Below are positions 1 to 10,991 of a DNA stretch of 64,000 nt, in pieces. Source of the DNA: Liriodendron chinense. Lineage: Eukaryota; Streptophyta; Magnoliopsida; Magnoliales; Magnoliaceae. The position numbers were made by a program, and so were the translations under genes. The stretch covers positions 62,001 to 126,000 of the forward strand of contig ML058587.1 in the NCBI GenBank assembly GCA_003013855.2. Reading direction: 5' to 3'. The notes under the pieces were generated by a model, which made no database searches, was not told the DNA's origin, and saw only the letters and a program-made list of their open reading frames with translations. Within the stretch, counting starts at the first letter, position 1. Each line of letters begins with the position of its first letter.

Positions 1-588
1 TTTTGCACGACATATCGATGAATTGCATGATGACATTAGGAAGTGGATAAATGTTAGCAATGAACAATATAAATTAAATGCTAACTTACATCACATGTTG
101 CAAGAATTTCAAGTGGGTTATTAGGTCATGGTCCGCATATGACCAGAGCAGTTCCCATAAGGAGCCATTAAGAAATTACAAGCACGTAGTGCCGGCCTGT
201 ATAAAATCTTAAAACGCTTGGGCATAATGCTTATGTAGTAGATCTTCCACCCATCATAGAAATTAGTTTTACTTTCAATGTGGAGGATCTAGTGGCTTTT
301 AAGGGTCACCCAGATGACGTGTCAACCCCATCTTCCTAGCCTTTACCTCTTGTACCCTCCATACTTGAGAGACGAGAGCAGATTGAGGAGATCTTAGACT
401 ACCAGGTAATTTTCACGCATCAAGGAGGATTACAGAAATTCCTAGTCAAGCAGAAGAACAGGCCAACTTCAGTTAGTTCATGGATTATAGAGGTGGAGTT
501 TCAGAGCATCGACCCCGATTTACTCGACCAGTACAGGAGTTTTATTTTGTTAGTGGCAAAATCTTCTCAAGCCGGGGAGAGTTGATGG
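1..588 (+). pseudogene. Ty3/gypsy chromovirus pol, 3' end (integrase C-terminus and chromodomain)
   Basis: This is the tail of a gypsy polyprotein entering from the left edge. Read in frame 2 with a shift near 220, it gives an integrase C-terminal region (motifs such as KKLQARSAGLYKILKRLG and FNVEDLVAFKGHP), then a chromodomain-like stretch from about 380 to 500 (EEILDY, then KFLVK with the expected Trp replaced). In chromoviruses these parts bind DNA and target chromatin during integration. In-frame stops near 123, 139 and 156 and the shift mean it is dead. The frame ends at the LTR beginning at 583. The Del/Tekay-like assignment is inference from the chromodomain, the polypurine tract and the TGATG...CATCA LTR ends. 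Confidence 0.8.
571..582 (+). other. Polypurine tract of the chromovirus
   Basis: The purine-rich run GCCGGGGAGAGT lies directly before the LTR start TGATGGGGACATCA. This is where plus-strand DNA synthesis starts in this lineage, and its position confirms a plus-strand element and the LTR boundary. Confidence 0.75.
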
Positions 589-1034
589 GGACATCACAAC
601 ACGTCCACTCCTACGCACATATCAAAGGAGAGGCGGGCCCAACTCTCTTTATGGCTTGGTGAGTACCCATTCTGAAGACCCCACATTGCATACACGCATC
701 TAGAAGGCCTTACACTAGGAAGATGCATGTGGGCTATTAGAGGAGCACATCAGAGGACATTTGGACCAATAGTTTTGATGGACACGCGCATCGAACCGTC
801 GGATCTCATGGGGGACATCATCGGACCGTTGATCGTGGGCCATCATAATCATCGGCTATCATAGATTTAGGATTTTTACTTTACTTTATTTATTTTATTG
901 TTTTAGTGGTTTGGATTTCATTTAGAGTATTTATTTCATATTTTTTTATAGGACATGGTTGGGAGAAAAAATGAACTGAGAGGGCATTTTGGTCATCATA
1001 GCCCTAAAAAAGGCTATAAAGCCTCACACGCCCC
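583..1034 (+). mobile_element. Chromovirus 3' LTR, first part (interrupted)
   Basis: The LTR begins with TGATG and breaks off at 1034, where another gypsy element (1035-9153) is inserted. It resumes at 9159 and ends with CATCA at 9925, about 1.22 kb in all. A related solo LTR at 29113-30395 aligns along its length. Shared blocks include the GAAGACCCCACAT region near 676 and the GAAGATGCATGTGGG-like block near 720. A TATA-like CTATAAAG lies near 1014-1021. The 5' LTR is outside the window. Confidence 0.85.
1030..1034. repeat. Target site duplication, left (GCCCC)
   Basis: GCCCC here and ACCCC at 9154-9158 flank the minus-strand gypsy element. They match at four of five bases, as expected for an older insertion. 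Confidence 0.65.
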
Positions 1035-2453
1035 TTTCCGCTTGCCTCAAGTGCAAGGCTGCGATGTAGTAATAATTCAGTAGAGACCGAGATCGCGGAT
1101 CATCCAGGAATTCACAAAATTTCTTCAAATAACTTTAATTGAAATTGAATCAAAGTAACTAATCTGGAATTTGAATAGAGATGAGCAATCTGTAAACTTA
1201 AAGGTGAGTTTAACAATCTAAAAGGAACACTAGAGTGCCGAGGATCCACTTATAGCTATCCTTGATGTATAATTCATATAGGTTCTCAACTACACAATTA
1301 GAATTGGAATTCAATCCTATCTAGCCGGATTATAGAGCAGTTATAGCATTAAATAGTCTAACATATGTGTTGTTCATCAACATGAGTCCCTCAATTCAAG
1401 TTAGTCATTGGGCACACTCAATTGCATCCTAGTTCTAATAGATTAAGATCACAACTATGATAAACATCAAATCCTGTCACTAGATTCAACTAACATCATA
1501 ATTTGAACTTGATTCAAATCACAAAGTTGTTCAACACATATCTCATATTTTATGAAAAAAATAGAACTTTGGTTTGAAGTTCCCATATGAAGATCCAAGC
1601 TCTAGAGCGTATTGAATTCATTTCATTGAAGCGTACAGGTCTAGATCTTACATAACAATTAAGAATCTAAGCTTAATTCTTTTAAACATCCATGAGTCAT
1701 CAAGAGATTAAAGAAAAACCGACTTAGAGCTTCATTCAAACATAAACAAACCACTATTCAACATAAAAATCTAAACTTTGAAACCTTAAAAAGGAATTAA
1801 AAGCATTTAAGATAACTACAAGCTTCACCTCTTAGCCAACCATGCTAGATCATAATATAAAAACTAATTTAAACATGAAAATTAGAGAGATTCTAATTAG
1901 AGGGAGTTGTAGAACTCTGAAATCATGTTTCTCTACCTCCCAATACTTTAGAACTCTTCTAGGATGCCTTAGGAATGAATTGGAGGTGTCCTTTTATAAC
2001 TTTCAAGCTCCACCGACGTAGAAGATTTGAAAATTAGTGCAAGGTTTACGTAGTGCGCAACAGAATTCGGAGGCCGAAATTAGAAACTGCCGATTTTGTA
2101 AGTGGCCGACCGGTCGTGACCGGTCGAACTGGGCTGGCCGACTGGTCGTGATAGGTCTGGGCTCCAATCTAGCGTCTTCAGTTCTCATCTTTTCTTCTGG
2201 TCGACCGGTCGGAACACTCTTTGTTTTCTTTATCTTTTGTTCTCTTTTCTCCTTGCTTCTTCTCTCCACCTTTTAGCCTCCTTTCCTTTGATCTTCAATG
2301 ATGCTTTGAAAAGTCTTTTGACATCAATTTGGTGAAGTCCCTCTCTCATTCCTACAGTCACAAAACAATGCATTAGATAAGCCTTTAAATATAGAAATCA
2401 TGCAATGTTAGTGATAAAATGGTGTTAGAATATGCACATTTTAGAGCTCAACA
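1035..2453 (-). repeat. 3' LTR of the gypsy element (1035-9153)
   Basis: It aligns along its whole length with 7695-9153. Landmarks are GCCTCAAGTGCAAGGCTGCG near the left end and GAGCTCAACA at the right end. On the element strand it starts TGTTGAGCTC. Its left terminus has mutated from TGTTCG to TTTCCG. Three GACCGGTC palindromes (2108-2115, 2118-2125, 2203-2210) lie in the upstream half on the element strand. Confidence 0.9.
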
Positions 2454-2475
2454 CACCCCCAACCAGCATTTTTCT
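2454..2475 (-). other. Polypurine tract region of the gypsy element
   Basis: The plus strand reads CACCCCCAACC just outside the 3' LTR, so the element strand is G-rich (GGTTGGGGGTG) directly before TGTTGAGC. This is the expected place and composition for second-strand priming. Confidence 0.6.
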
Positions 2476-3383
2476 AGTCCCATGCAAAACATACATAAGA
2501 ACCCAAGTCTCTCTCGGAAACTATTTTTCTATAAAGTCCAAAACATACTAGTATAAATTTCAGATACAATCAGTGATTGAAATCCTAAACTCCCTAAACA
2601 TAATAAGTGTTCCACATAGAATTCCCATCAATCGATTGACAAATAAAAGAGTTAGAACAAATGCAGTCTAAGGAGCATAGTGAATGCTCAATTCATGAAT
2701 TTCCAAGATTACCTTCTTCATAAATTAACTAAACTAAAGATCTAAGAGTGTACAAATCAACAATAAGTTTCTTACAAGAATTTGCCTTACTATTCCTTCT
2801 CCTGGTTGGTAATAGGTATCCCTTTTCTGAATTCAACAATTTTTTTTCAATAAAACCTCTTTTCTTCCATAATCAAACATGAGATAGGATTTTTAGAAAT
2901 CCATATCTTCAATTCTTTTCTTTTCTGAATGTGATGGACAAAGTTCCCTGGCTTAGTTCCTCAACACTCTAAATCTTAGTCTAACCCATCTACAAGTCTA
3001 ATAATTCCTTCAATCATGAAAATCGTGTAATGTGAACTAGACTCAAAGTGTTCAAAATTTCTATCAATCAAATCAATAGAGGAAAATCATATAGAAAACT
3101 ATTATATTTAGGATAATTCAAGGATTTCAAAGTCAAATCACTTCATCTCTCTTCCTTTTATACTCATATCATCTCAAGTGTATAGAACTAAAGTTTTCTT
3201 AGAGAGTTTTAAAATTGCAAAGAATCAATTTTTTTTCTACATGATTACTCGAAATGTTACAAAATATTGGAGTATGAATCTTAACCCCAACAAAATCTTA
3301 CATTGTCCTCAATGTAACAAAATATGCAATATTGATGACATGAGAACAATGACAAAAATAAAGGAGAGTGAGGATGAGAGTAC
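2476..3383 (-). other. Non-coding 3' region of the gypsy element, integrase absent
   Basis: About 0.9 kb of AT-rich sequence lies between the truncated RNase H and the polypurine tract. I see no HHCC zinc motif, no D-D-35-E core and no long reading frame on either strand. In autonomous relatives the rest of RNase H plus integrase (about 2 kb) would be here, so a deletion or replacement is inferred. Confidence 0.55.
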
Positions 3384-4500
3384 CTAAGAGAGCAATAGGC
3401 AGGGCTTAATATCCTTTTTAGAAAAAAGGTACTTAAGCGTAGCATGATCAGTGAATATGATGATATTGGATCCGATCAAGTAGGACTTAAACTTGTCCAA
3501 AGAAAATACTACGGCTAAGAGTTTATTTTTTGTAGTCGTGTAATTTGCTTGAGCTGAGTTTAGAGTTCTACTTGCATAGTAGATGACGTATGGCTTCATC
3601 TCTTTTCTCTAGCCTAACACTGTCCCAATAGCGTAATCACTAGCGTCACACATGATCTCAAAAGGAAGGCTCCATTTAGGTGGTTGCATTATAGGAGCAC
3701 ATGTCAACATACCATTAAGTTTGACAAAGGCATTTTGATATTCCTCATTTCACTTTAATGAGTTTTCCTTTTGGAGGAGGTTACATAAAGGACAAGAGAG
3801 ACTACTAAAGTCCTCGATGAATCTCCTATAAAATTCGACGTGTCCTAAAAAGGACCGCACATCTCGTACGCTCTTGAGTAGTGGAAGGTTAGAGATAAGG
3901 TCAATTTTAGTCTTATCCACTTCGATTCCCTTAGATGAGATAATGTGACCAAGGACTATTCCCTTTTGAACCATAAAGTGGCACTTCTCCCAATTCAGGA
4001 GTAGGTTCTTCTCTTCACATCTTCTCAATATAGTTTTTAAGTTCCCAAGGCACTCATCAAAGTCACAACCAAACACAGAGAAGTCGTCCATGAAGACTTT
4101 GAGAAATTTTCCTACCATATCAGAAAAGATACTCAACATACAACGCTAAAAAGTGGCAGGGGCATTACACAGTCCAAACGGCGTCCTTCGATAAGCAAAA
4201 GTGCCGAATGGACATGTGAATGTTGTCTTCTCTTAGTCCTCTAGGGCGATCTCTATTTGGTTGAACCCTGAATATCCATCGAGGAAGCAAAAGTAGGAAT
4301 GACCCGCTAACCTTTCTAAGATTTGATCAACAAAGGGTAAAGGGAAGTGGTCTTTCCTCATGACTGTATTTAGCTTTCGGTAGTCAGTGCACATTCTCCA
4401 ACAGGTAGTGACCCTAGTTGGTATGGGTTCATTGTTGGCATTGCCTATGATGGTAATTCTGGATTTCTTAGGCATGACTTGAGTTGGACTCACCCATTAA
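3384..4500 (-). pseudogene. Reverse transcriptase and partial RNase H of the gypsy element
   Basis: RT copies the element RNA into DNA. On the minus strand one frame runs from 4493 to 3384, broken only by stops near 4235, 4147, 3750 and 3613. Visible motifs are CTDYRKLNTVMRKDHFPLPF, FLDGYSGFNQI, the active-site VFMDDFSVF near 4085, VLGHIISSKGIEVD and FLGHVEFYRRFIEDFS. The following IYYASRTLNSAQ and FTDHATLKYL are the start of the gypsy RNase H. The protein stops after KKDIKP, where relatives continue. At least three of the four stops are explained by CAR to TAR changes, typical of a silenced methylated copy. Domain identity is certain; the sub-lineage is inferred. Confidence 0.88.
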
Positions 4501-4655
4501 CTGTCGGATATTGGGTAAACGATACCCACATCCAATAGTTTTAACACCTCGACCTTAATCCACCTCCTTCATGTTTGGATTGAGGTGTCTTTGTGGTTGC
4601 CTAGATGTTTTCATATTCTCTTCAAGGTGTATGCGATGAGTACAAATCAGGGGGT

Positions 4656-5699
4656 CTATGCCTTTGAGATCTGCAATTGTCCACCCGATCCTTTGAGATC
4701 CGCAATTGTCCACCCGATGGCATTCTTATGCTCTTTTAGAGTAGTGATCAACCTACTCTCTTGTTCCTCATCCAAGTGGGAAGAAATCACCACTAGATAT
4801 ATCTCATCTTGACCTAAATATACGTATTTTAGATCCGTAGGCAAAGGTTTTAGGTCGAGCTTTAGAGCCTTGATACTAGATGGAAGAGGCTTGTACTCGG
4901 TTATGGGAAATGGCACAAATGATGTCTTCCATCTGTTAGTATCAAGTACCGGCACAGAGTCCAAAATGGCATCCATCTCCCGTATCATGTCATCATCAAT
5001 ATCATGAGAATGAGCCAAATATGCTTCTAAGTGATTGGAGAAAAATGTTAAGAGGGATGTATCTTCCATGAATGAGTCAATCAAATTTATTTCGTGGACC
5101 TCATCATCACCATCCCGTGGTTGCTTGCATAAATTGAAAATATTCAGTTCAAGTGCCATATTTTCGAAGGACATTTGTACAAGCCCATTCTTACAATTGA
5201 TAATTGCATTTAAAGTGGCTAGGAAAGGGCAACTAAGAATGACGGGAATTTGAGTACCGACACCAATGATGAGATGTGTATCCAAGACAATAAAATCCAC
5301 TGGGTAGTAGAATTTATTAACTTGGACAAGCACATCCTCAATCATCCCTCTTGGTATACGAATGGATCGATTAGCAAGTTGGAGTGTGGTTTTAGTGGGT
5401 TTTAATTCACCTAAACAAAGTTGTTTGTAGACCGAGTATGGAATGAGGTTAACACTTACCCCTAAATCAAGTAAGGCTTGTTCAATCCGGTAGTCATATA
5501 TGATGCATGATATGGTTGGATTACTCGGATCCTTGTATTTTTGGGGCACCACTTGTTTGATGATGACACTCAGATTCTCAGTTAAGAGTACTTTATAGTT
5601 CACATTGTGTTTCCTCTTGACCGTACAAAGATCTTTTAAAAATTTGGCATAGGATGAAATTTGTTTTATAGCATCCAACAACGGAATGTTAATCTTCAC
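4656..5699 (-). pseudogene. Gag-pol linker with aspartic protease, gypsy element
   Basis: A 347-codon open frame on the minus strand holds the retropepsin-like domain that cleaves the polyprotein. The active-site segment reads ALLDLGVSVNLIPYSVYKQL near residues 75-95, so the usual D-S/T-G is DLG, as is common in this plant lineage. LQLANRSIRIPRG, VDFIVLD and PVILSCPFLATLNAIINC follow. The downstream part, DLKPLPTDLKYVYLG, leads into the RT. The frame is long and unbroken although both neighbours carry stops. It lies between gag (5700-6881) and RT (below 4500), the normal order. Confidence 0.82.
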
Positions 5700-6881
5700 T
5701 TACTTAAAAACCTCCAAAATTTCCATATTTTTGTCTAGAGGTTTGGGTGAAATCAACCTTTGAGGAAAAGGGGCAAAATACCTGTATTGCTTTTCTGGTT
5801 CTTTCTCATGTGGAGCATTGCTAAATCCATCATCCTTGTTGGCAATTACCGGATCATTAGGCTTTGGGGCCTTCACCGGATTAGACTTATCAATTGTTTT
5901 GCCACTTCTCAAGGTAGTGATAGCTTTAACATGCTCCATATGTTGGGAGGTTGAGCTAGGATCTTGTATCTCAAATTGGGTTCTTGGGTTAGGGAGAGGT
6001 TGGGCAGTAAGTGTGCCTTTCTCCCTAACACTAAGATGAGATTAAACTCTTGCCATTGAGGTTTTCAAATCATTAATGGCTTGAGATATATTTTGGTTGA
6101 ATCTTAGTTGTTCTTGCATGAACCCATCAATTTTCAGAGAATTAGTCTTGTTATACTCAGCTTGAACTGACACGAATGGACCCAACATCTCCTCAAGTGT
6201 AGCTTTTGGTTTGAGTACTAGGGATGGGCCTAGTAAAGGTTGTGCTTACGGGTTGTAGTTTGAATTCGCGGTTGGTCCTATGTCCCACGATTGTGCATTC
6301 TCAGCCAAAACATTAAAGTAATCCCATGCTTCATTGACTTCCTAATTCATGAATTCCCCATTACACATCATCTCTATGAATTGGCACATGGGTGAAGTCA
6401 GTCCATCATAGAAAACGCTTATTACCCGCCAACTTTCGTTGCCATGATGTGGGCATGTATTTAATAAATCCTTAAACCTCTCCTAACATTAGAAGAAGGT
6501 TTCGTCCTCTTTTTAGGCAAAATTCATAATTAAGCGCCTCAGCGTATTGGGTTTATGAGTTGGGAAAAACTTTTTAATGAATTCCCTAGTCATTTCAGCT
6601 CATGTATCGATTGATCTTGGCCTTAATGCATGAAGCCAAGCCTTGGCTTTTTCCTTAAGAGAAAAGGAAAATAATTTAAGTCTCACAACATCATCTGATA
6701 CGTTTGCAAAGTGTAATGTGACTATCACCTCATCAAATTCCTTAAGATGTTGATAGGCACTTTCACTGTCAAGTCCATGGAATTTGGGAAAGAGTTGGAT
6801 TACTCCCGGTTTGAGATCAATATTCCCCACATTATATGGAAAAATTATGCATGAGGGTACGCTCGCTCTCGCTGGTTGCAA
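5700..6881 (-). pseudogene. Gag of the gypsy element
   Basis: Gag forms the virus-like particle that packages the RNA. The N-terminal half (6881-6600) reads PSCIIFPYNVGNIDLKPG, FHGLDSESAYQHLKEFDE, VVRLKLFSFSLKEKAKAWL and then HALRPRSIDT, the retrotransposon-gag fold of plant gypsy elements. It is followed by stops and shifts down to about 5940. A short open stretch (5939-5700, HVKAITTLRSGK) then joins to the protease. I see no convincing CCHC zinc knuckle. Confidence 0.78.
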
Positions 6882-7670
6882 ATAATCACGTAAAGTCTTT
6901 GGTCGAGGAGCATTCCCTACTTCATTCTCTCCCGTTTCCGTTTAATTTTGGGCTAGATTTTGATTGGCCCTTGGATCAGGTTGATTTTCAGCCATACTTT
7001 AAAAAAAAAAAAATTGGAAAGCTTAAACGTTTCTTAGCGCGTGGTTCCTTATCAATCCCTTTAACAATTCCCCCTTCCCTTATTAACCGATTATTTCAAT
7101 CACAGACCCAGTGGGGCATGCAAATTCAGAAAAAGAAAAAAGAAAATGAAAAAGAATTCTTCCTACTTTCCTTAACTTTTCTCAAAGACCGAAGCACAAG
7201 GTGTCTTGCAATGGCAAAGACAGAAGCAAAGATAGAGACCGATTTCTCCTGGTCAATAGAGGTTCAAGAGAATACTCCACCACTCTTTGAATCATGAGAA
7301 AAATCTGAAAAAAAGAAAGAAGAATAGATTGAGAAGAGAAATCTCCGAGCTTAGGGTGATCTAAGACGGCTATGCCGACCAAAAGGAATCAAGGTGACAC
7401 TGGCCAACCAATCAGAGATCCAAGGCAGTTAGACCGACAAAAAGGAATCTCCACCTACTCTACTAGAGATGAACAAGAATAAGAATAGAATAAGGAAGAG
7501 AATAATAAAATTGGAAAAGCAAAACCTGATTTGAAGAACTAATTCACTTCTACTTCTAAAAGAAAATTCCTATAAAATAGAAAACAAATCTAAGTTAGTA
7601 CTAATCTAAAAGAAGTTCCTAAAAATCTCAATTAAAATCTATTTTTAGAAAACCTGTAAACACTGTCGAA
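6882..7670 (-). other. 5' leader of the gypsy element
   Basis: About 0.8 kb of purine- and A-rich untranslated sequence lies between the primer site and gag. Open frames in it have low-complexity composition and no recognisable domain. Such long leaders are normal in Athila-type elements and may carry packaging signals. Confidence 0.5.
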
Positions 7671-7688
7671 TCCCCGGCAACGGTGCCA
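7671..7688 (-). other. tRNA-Asp primer binding site
   Basis: The plus strand reads TCCCCGGCAACGGTGCCA, which copies the 3' end of plant tRNA-Asp (TCCCCGGCAACGGCGCCA) with one difference. On the element strand it is TGGCACCGTTGCCGGGGA, six bases beyond the LTR end, as usual for this lineage. Confidence 0.85.
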
Positions 7689-7694
7689 AAAACT

Positions 7695-9153
7695 TGTTCG
7701 CTCGCCTCAAGTGCAAGGCTGCGATGTAGTAATAATTCGATAGAGACAGAGATTGTCCTCAGGGATCAACCAGGAATTCACAAAATTTCTTCAAACAACT
7801 TTATTTGAAATCGAATCAAAGTAACTAATCTGGAATTTGAATAGAGATAAACAATCTGTAAACTTAAAGGTGAGTTTACAAATCTAAAAGGAACACTGGA
7901 GCGCCGAGGATCCACTTATAGCTATCCTTGATGTATAATTCGTATAGGTTTCTCAACTACACAAATAGAATTTGAATTCAATCCTATCTAGTAGGATTAT
8001 AGAGAGGTTATAGCATCAAACAGTCCAACATATGTGTTGTTCATTAACATGACTCCCTCAATTCAAGTTAGGCATTAGGCACACTCAATTGCATAGGCGA
8101 ATCCTAGTTCTAATAGATTAAGATTAAAACTATGATAAACATCAAATCCTGTCACTAGATTCAACTAACATCATAATTTGAACTTGATTCAAATCACAAA
8201 ATTGTTCAACACATTTCTCAGATTTTATGAAAAAGATAGAACTTTGGTTTGAAGTTCCCACATGAAGATCCAAGCTCTAGAGCGTGTATTGAATTCGATT
8301 CCTTGAAGCGTACAGGTCTATATCTTGTATAACAATTAAGAATCTAAGTTTAATTCTTCTAAACATCCACGAGTCATCAAGAGATTAAAGAAAAACCAAT
8401 TTAGAACTTCATTCAAACATAAACAAACAACTGTTCAACATAAAAATCCAAACTTTGAAACCTTAAAAACGAATTAAAAGCATATAAGATAACTACAAGC
8501 TTCAAGCTAAGAGGTCTAACCAACCATGCTAAAACAAAACATAAAAACTAATCTAAACATGAAAACTAGAAAGATTCTAAGTAGAGGCTTTTGGGTGGAA
8601 TTCCCACAACATGGGCATTCTTTGTAGAACTCTGAAATCGTGCTTCTCCACCTCCCTAATTCTTTAGAACTCTTCTAGGATGCCTTAGGAACAAATTGGA
8701 GATGTCCTTTTATAACTTTCGAGCTCCACTGATGCAAAAGATTCGAGAATTCACGCAAGGTTTACACAGTACGCAGCAAAATTCGGAGGCCAACCGGTCG
8801 TGACTGGTCGGACTGGGCTGGCCGACTGGTCACGACCGGTCGGACAGGTCTGGGCTCCAGTCTAGCATCTTCAGTTCCCATCTTTTCTTCTGGCCAACCG
8901 GTCGGACCACTCCGTGGACATTGTTTTCTTTCTCTTTTATTCTCTTTTCTCCTTGCTTCTTCTCTCCACCTTTTATCTTCCTTTCCTTTGATCTTTAATG
9001 ATGTTTTGAAGAGTCTGTTAACATCATTTTGGTGAAATCCCTCTCTCATTCCTACAATCACAAAACAATGCATTAAATAAGCCTTTAAACATAGAAATCA
9101 TGCAATGTTACTGATGAAATGGGGTTAGAATATACACATTTCAAAGCTTAACA
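7695..9153 (-). repeat. 5' LTR of the gypsy element (1035-9153)
   Basis: The plus strand begins TGTTCGCTCGCC and ends GCTTAACA, so the termini are TGTT...AACA. It aligns with 1035-2453 with scattered substitutions and small indels. Relative to the other copy it has an extra short stretch near 8588-8630. It carries one perfect GACCGGTC (8834-8841) and several one-base variants in its upstream half on the element strand. Confidence 0.9.
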
Positions 9154-9158
9154 ACCCC
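9154..9158. repeat. Target site duplication, right (ACCCC)
   Basis: This is the partner of GCCCC at 1030-1034 and immediately follows the LTR end AACA at 9153. Confidence 0.65.
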
Positions 9159-9925
9159 CTTATGAAGATTTTAATCAAAATTTCAGATTTTTTTCCCCTT
9201 TGCTTAGTGTATGAGGAAAATCCCAAAGTGTGAAGCCTTACCTTGGATTTCTCCAAGGGTTTGCTACGTTGTATGAATCCACAAGTTCTCCTCTCTTTCT
9301 CCCCCTCTCTACAAAGGTACTACTCCTTTTCTTCTTCCTCAAGTTCTCCTCTCTTTCTCCCCCTCTCTACAAAGGTACTACTCCTTTTCTTCTTCCTCTT
9401 TCTCATCTTATCTTATCTTTTCCCTTTCCTCTTCTACACCAATTGAACCGTTTTCTATTCGGAATAGGCCCACAACCCCTTTTTCCTTACTTTTCCCCAA
9501 AATCCTAATCTTTGCCTATTCGTTTTCATCAAACCTAGCCTAATCCTATGCAGATTCTCAAATCCAACCACCCCATCACATCCAAATCCGAATTTTTTCT
9601 TTCCCATAGCCTAAAACCCTAAATCCCAGTCCCAAATTATCCAAACCCTAACCGCAATCAACCTCAATCCCTAATTTTCATCCATACCCTAGGAACCCTA
9701 GAGCCCCATCTTTGAATTTAGGATTAACTCTATGCTCGGACATGGAAGTTCTAGCTTCCATAAGTCCCGACCTTTGAGATTTCATAGTCCTTTCACTATT
9801 TGCTTGTAGTTTATGGTTGAGATTCATGATCGATTGCTTATTTGGATTTATGCACATGTGATTTGAGTAGATTTAATTTAATTGTTCATTAATTCATACT
9901 TCCTCTTTAGTTTCATTTTGCATCA
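9159..9925 (+). mobile_element. Chromovirus 3' LTR, second part
   Basis: The LTR that started at 583 resumes here. It shares with the solo LTR 29113-30395 the run of AAACCCTA-type sequence, a block around GGAAGTTCTAGCTTCCAT, the GCACATGTGATTT block and the terminal TTGCATCA. It ends at 9925. It contains a 58-bp tandem duplication at 9283-9398. The ORFs read through this pyrimidine-rich part are low-complexity and not credible proteins. Confidence 0.83.
9283..9398. repeat. 58-bp tandem duplication in the LTR
   Basis: Two adjacent copies (9283-9340 and 9341-9398) of a pyrimidine-rich unit beginning AAGTTCTCCTCTC are nearly identical. The related solo LTR at 29113-30395 does not show the duplication. 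Confidence 0.85.
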
Positions 9926-10974
9926 TATTGATAGGCCCATTGTCCTATGTCAGATTTCCCCAATTTCATGTTAGACTTCTAAGGGGAGAGGCTTCATTAG
10001 GTATTCCATCTCCACCTTTAAGTCCAACTCCAGAACAATATTCTGTAGGAGAGATTTTTGTTATGTTTAATACCATCAAGTGCATGCGCCTTTGTACCGT
10101 GTTGGTATTTGGTAACATGCCCAATTTGATTATTTTGGGCAATACATGTAGGTAGTTTGATAGCCTTTGCATCAAGTGTTAGTTAATTCCCATTCTCTAT
10201 TAATTCTTAATTAACTTGACCAATGTGAATCTCAAAACCTTGTTCAAACCAAGGTTATAAAACTCTTCCACTCGAGACTCACTCAAGTGGTTCTATTTAT
10301 AGCTAAAGTGTAGGGAAGTTGAGAGGTTGTGCTCAACCCTCACACACACACACAAAAAGGACTTGACTTGAATGGAATTTTAACATGTTTTTTTTCACTT
10401 GGTGAATCTCTTAAGTTGAAAAGAGACTCTTTGTAGTCGTTAGGTTGTGTTTTACTAACAAATTCCAACTTTATCGAGTTGACCTTGTCATCACTCGACG
10501 AGTTTACTAATGTAAAATGTAATCTCCCACTTTCCATAATTGGATGTAATTGTTTATGTTTTAGGACTTTTAAATTTGATTTTCGATTCATAGGGTTAAA
10601 GTTCCAAAGAGTTTCAAGACGAGACAATGATGATCATGATCAACAATCGGAGAACGCCCATTGGTGACAACGCCATTGGTTGAGGTTGGAATTTGCAACA
10701 ACAATGCCAATAAATTACTGGCAATTTCTGTAGGGGTGTCTAAAAGCCTTGTTCGGGTTTTCTTTAATTGCAAAGAGACTCCAAATTCTTGGTTTGAGAA
10801 AAATCTAGATTATTTTGGAAGTGTCCACTCAGTTTAGGAGCTTTTATTAGTAGTGATCAAGGAAAAGAAGAAAGTAAAGGGAGAATTTGGAAATTGATTT
10901 TAAGCTTTCCTATGGAAGGAGAAAGGAAGAAGAAGACAAATAAATTTGATCTACTTCTAATTTTGCTATTTTTG
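9926..10974. other. Unassigned stretch
   Basis: About 1 kb with no recognisable coding domain. It has a short CA run near 10340-10353 and several short frames on both strands without motifs. It may be single-copy sequence or old unrecognised element DNA. Confidence 0.4.
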
Positions 10975-10991
10975 TTTATGCATTTATGCTT
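10975..10991. repeat. LINE target site duplication, left
   Basis: TTTATGCATTTATGCTT here matches 12127-12143 at 16 of 17 bases and brackets the LINE tail between them. Confidence 0.8.

Larger units (their letters stand above)
1035..9153 (-). mobile_element. Ty3/gypsy LTR retrotransposon, Athila/Diaspora-like, integrase missing
   Basis: This is a minus-strand element of 8.1 kb bounded by two similar LTRs (1035-2453 and 7695-9153). On the minus strand the order is 5' LTR, tRNA-Asp primer site, long leader, gag, protease, reverse transcriptase with the start of RNase H, about 0.9 kb of non-coding sequence, polypurine tract and 3' LTR. No integrase is visible, and the room after RNase H is too short for one. 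The element sits inside the LTR of the chromovirus whose end opens the window, so it is the younger of the two. The lineage call rests on the primer site and on the RT and gag motifs, and is inference. Confidence 0.88.

Noticed and set aside
480..662. Short plus-strand open frame at the left edge
   Set aside because: It is out of frame with the chromodomain reading of the same DNA and crosses the LTR start at 583.
9230..9508. Hydrophobic 92-residue frame that could pass as a membrane peptide
   Set aside because: It reads a pyrimidine-rich LTR segment containing a 58-bp tandem duplication. The composition explains the Leu/Phe/Ser content.
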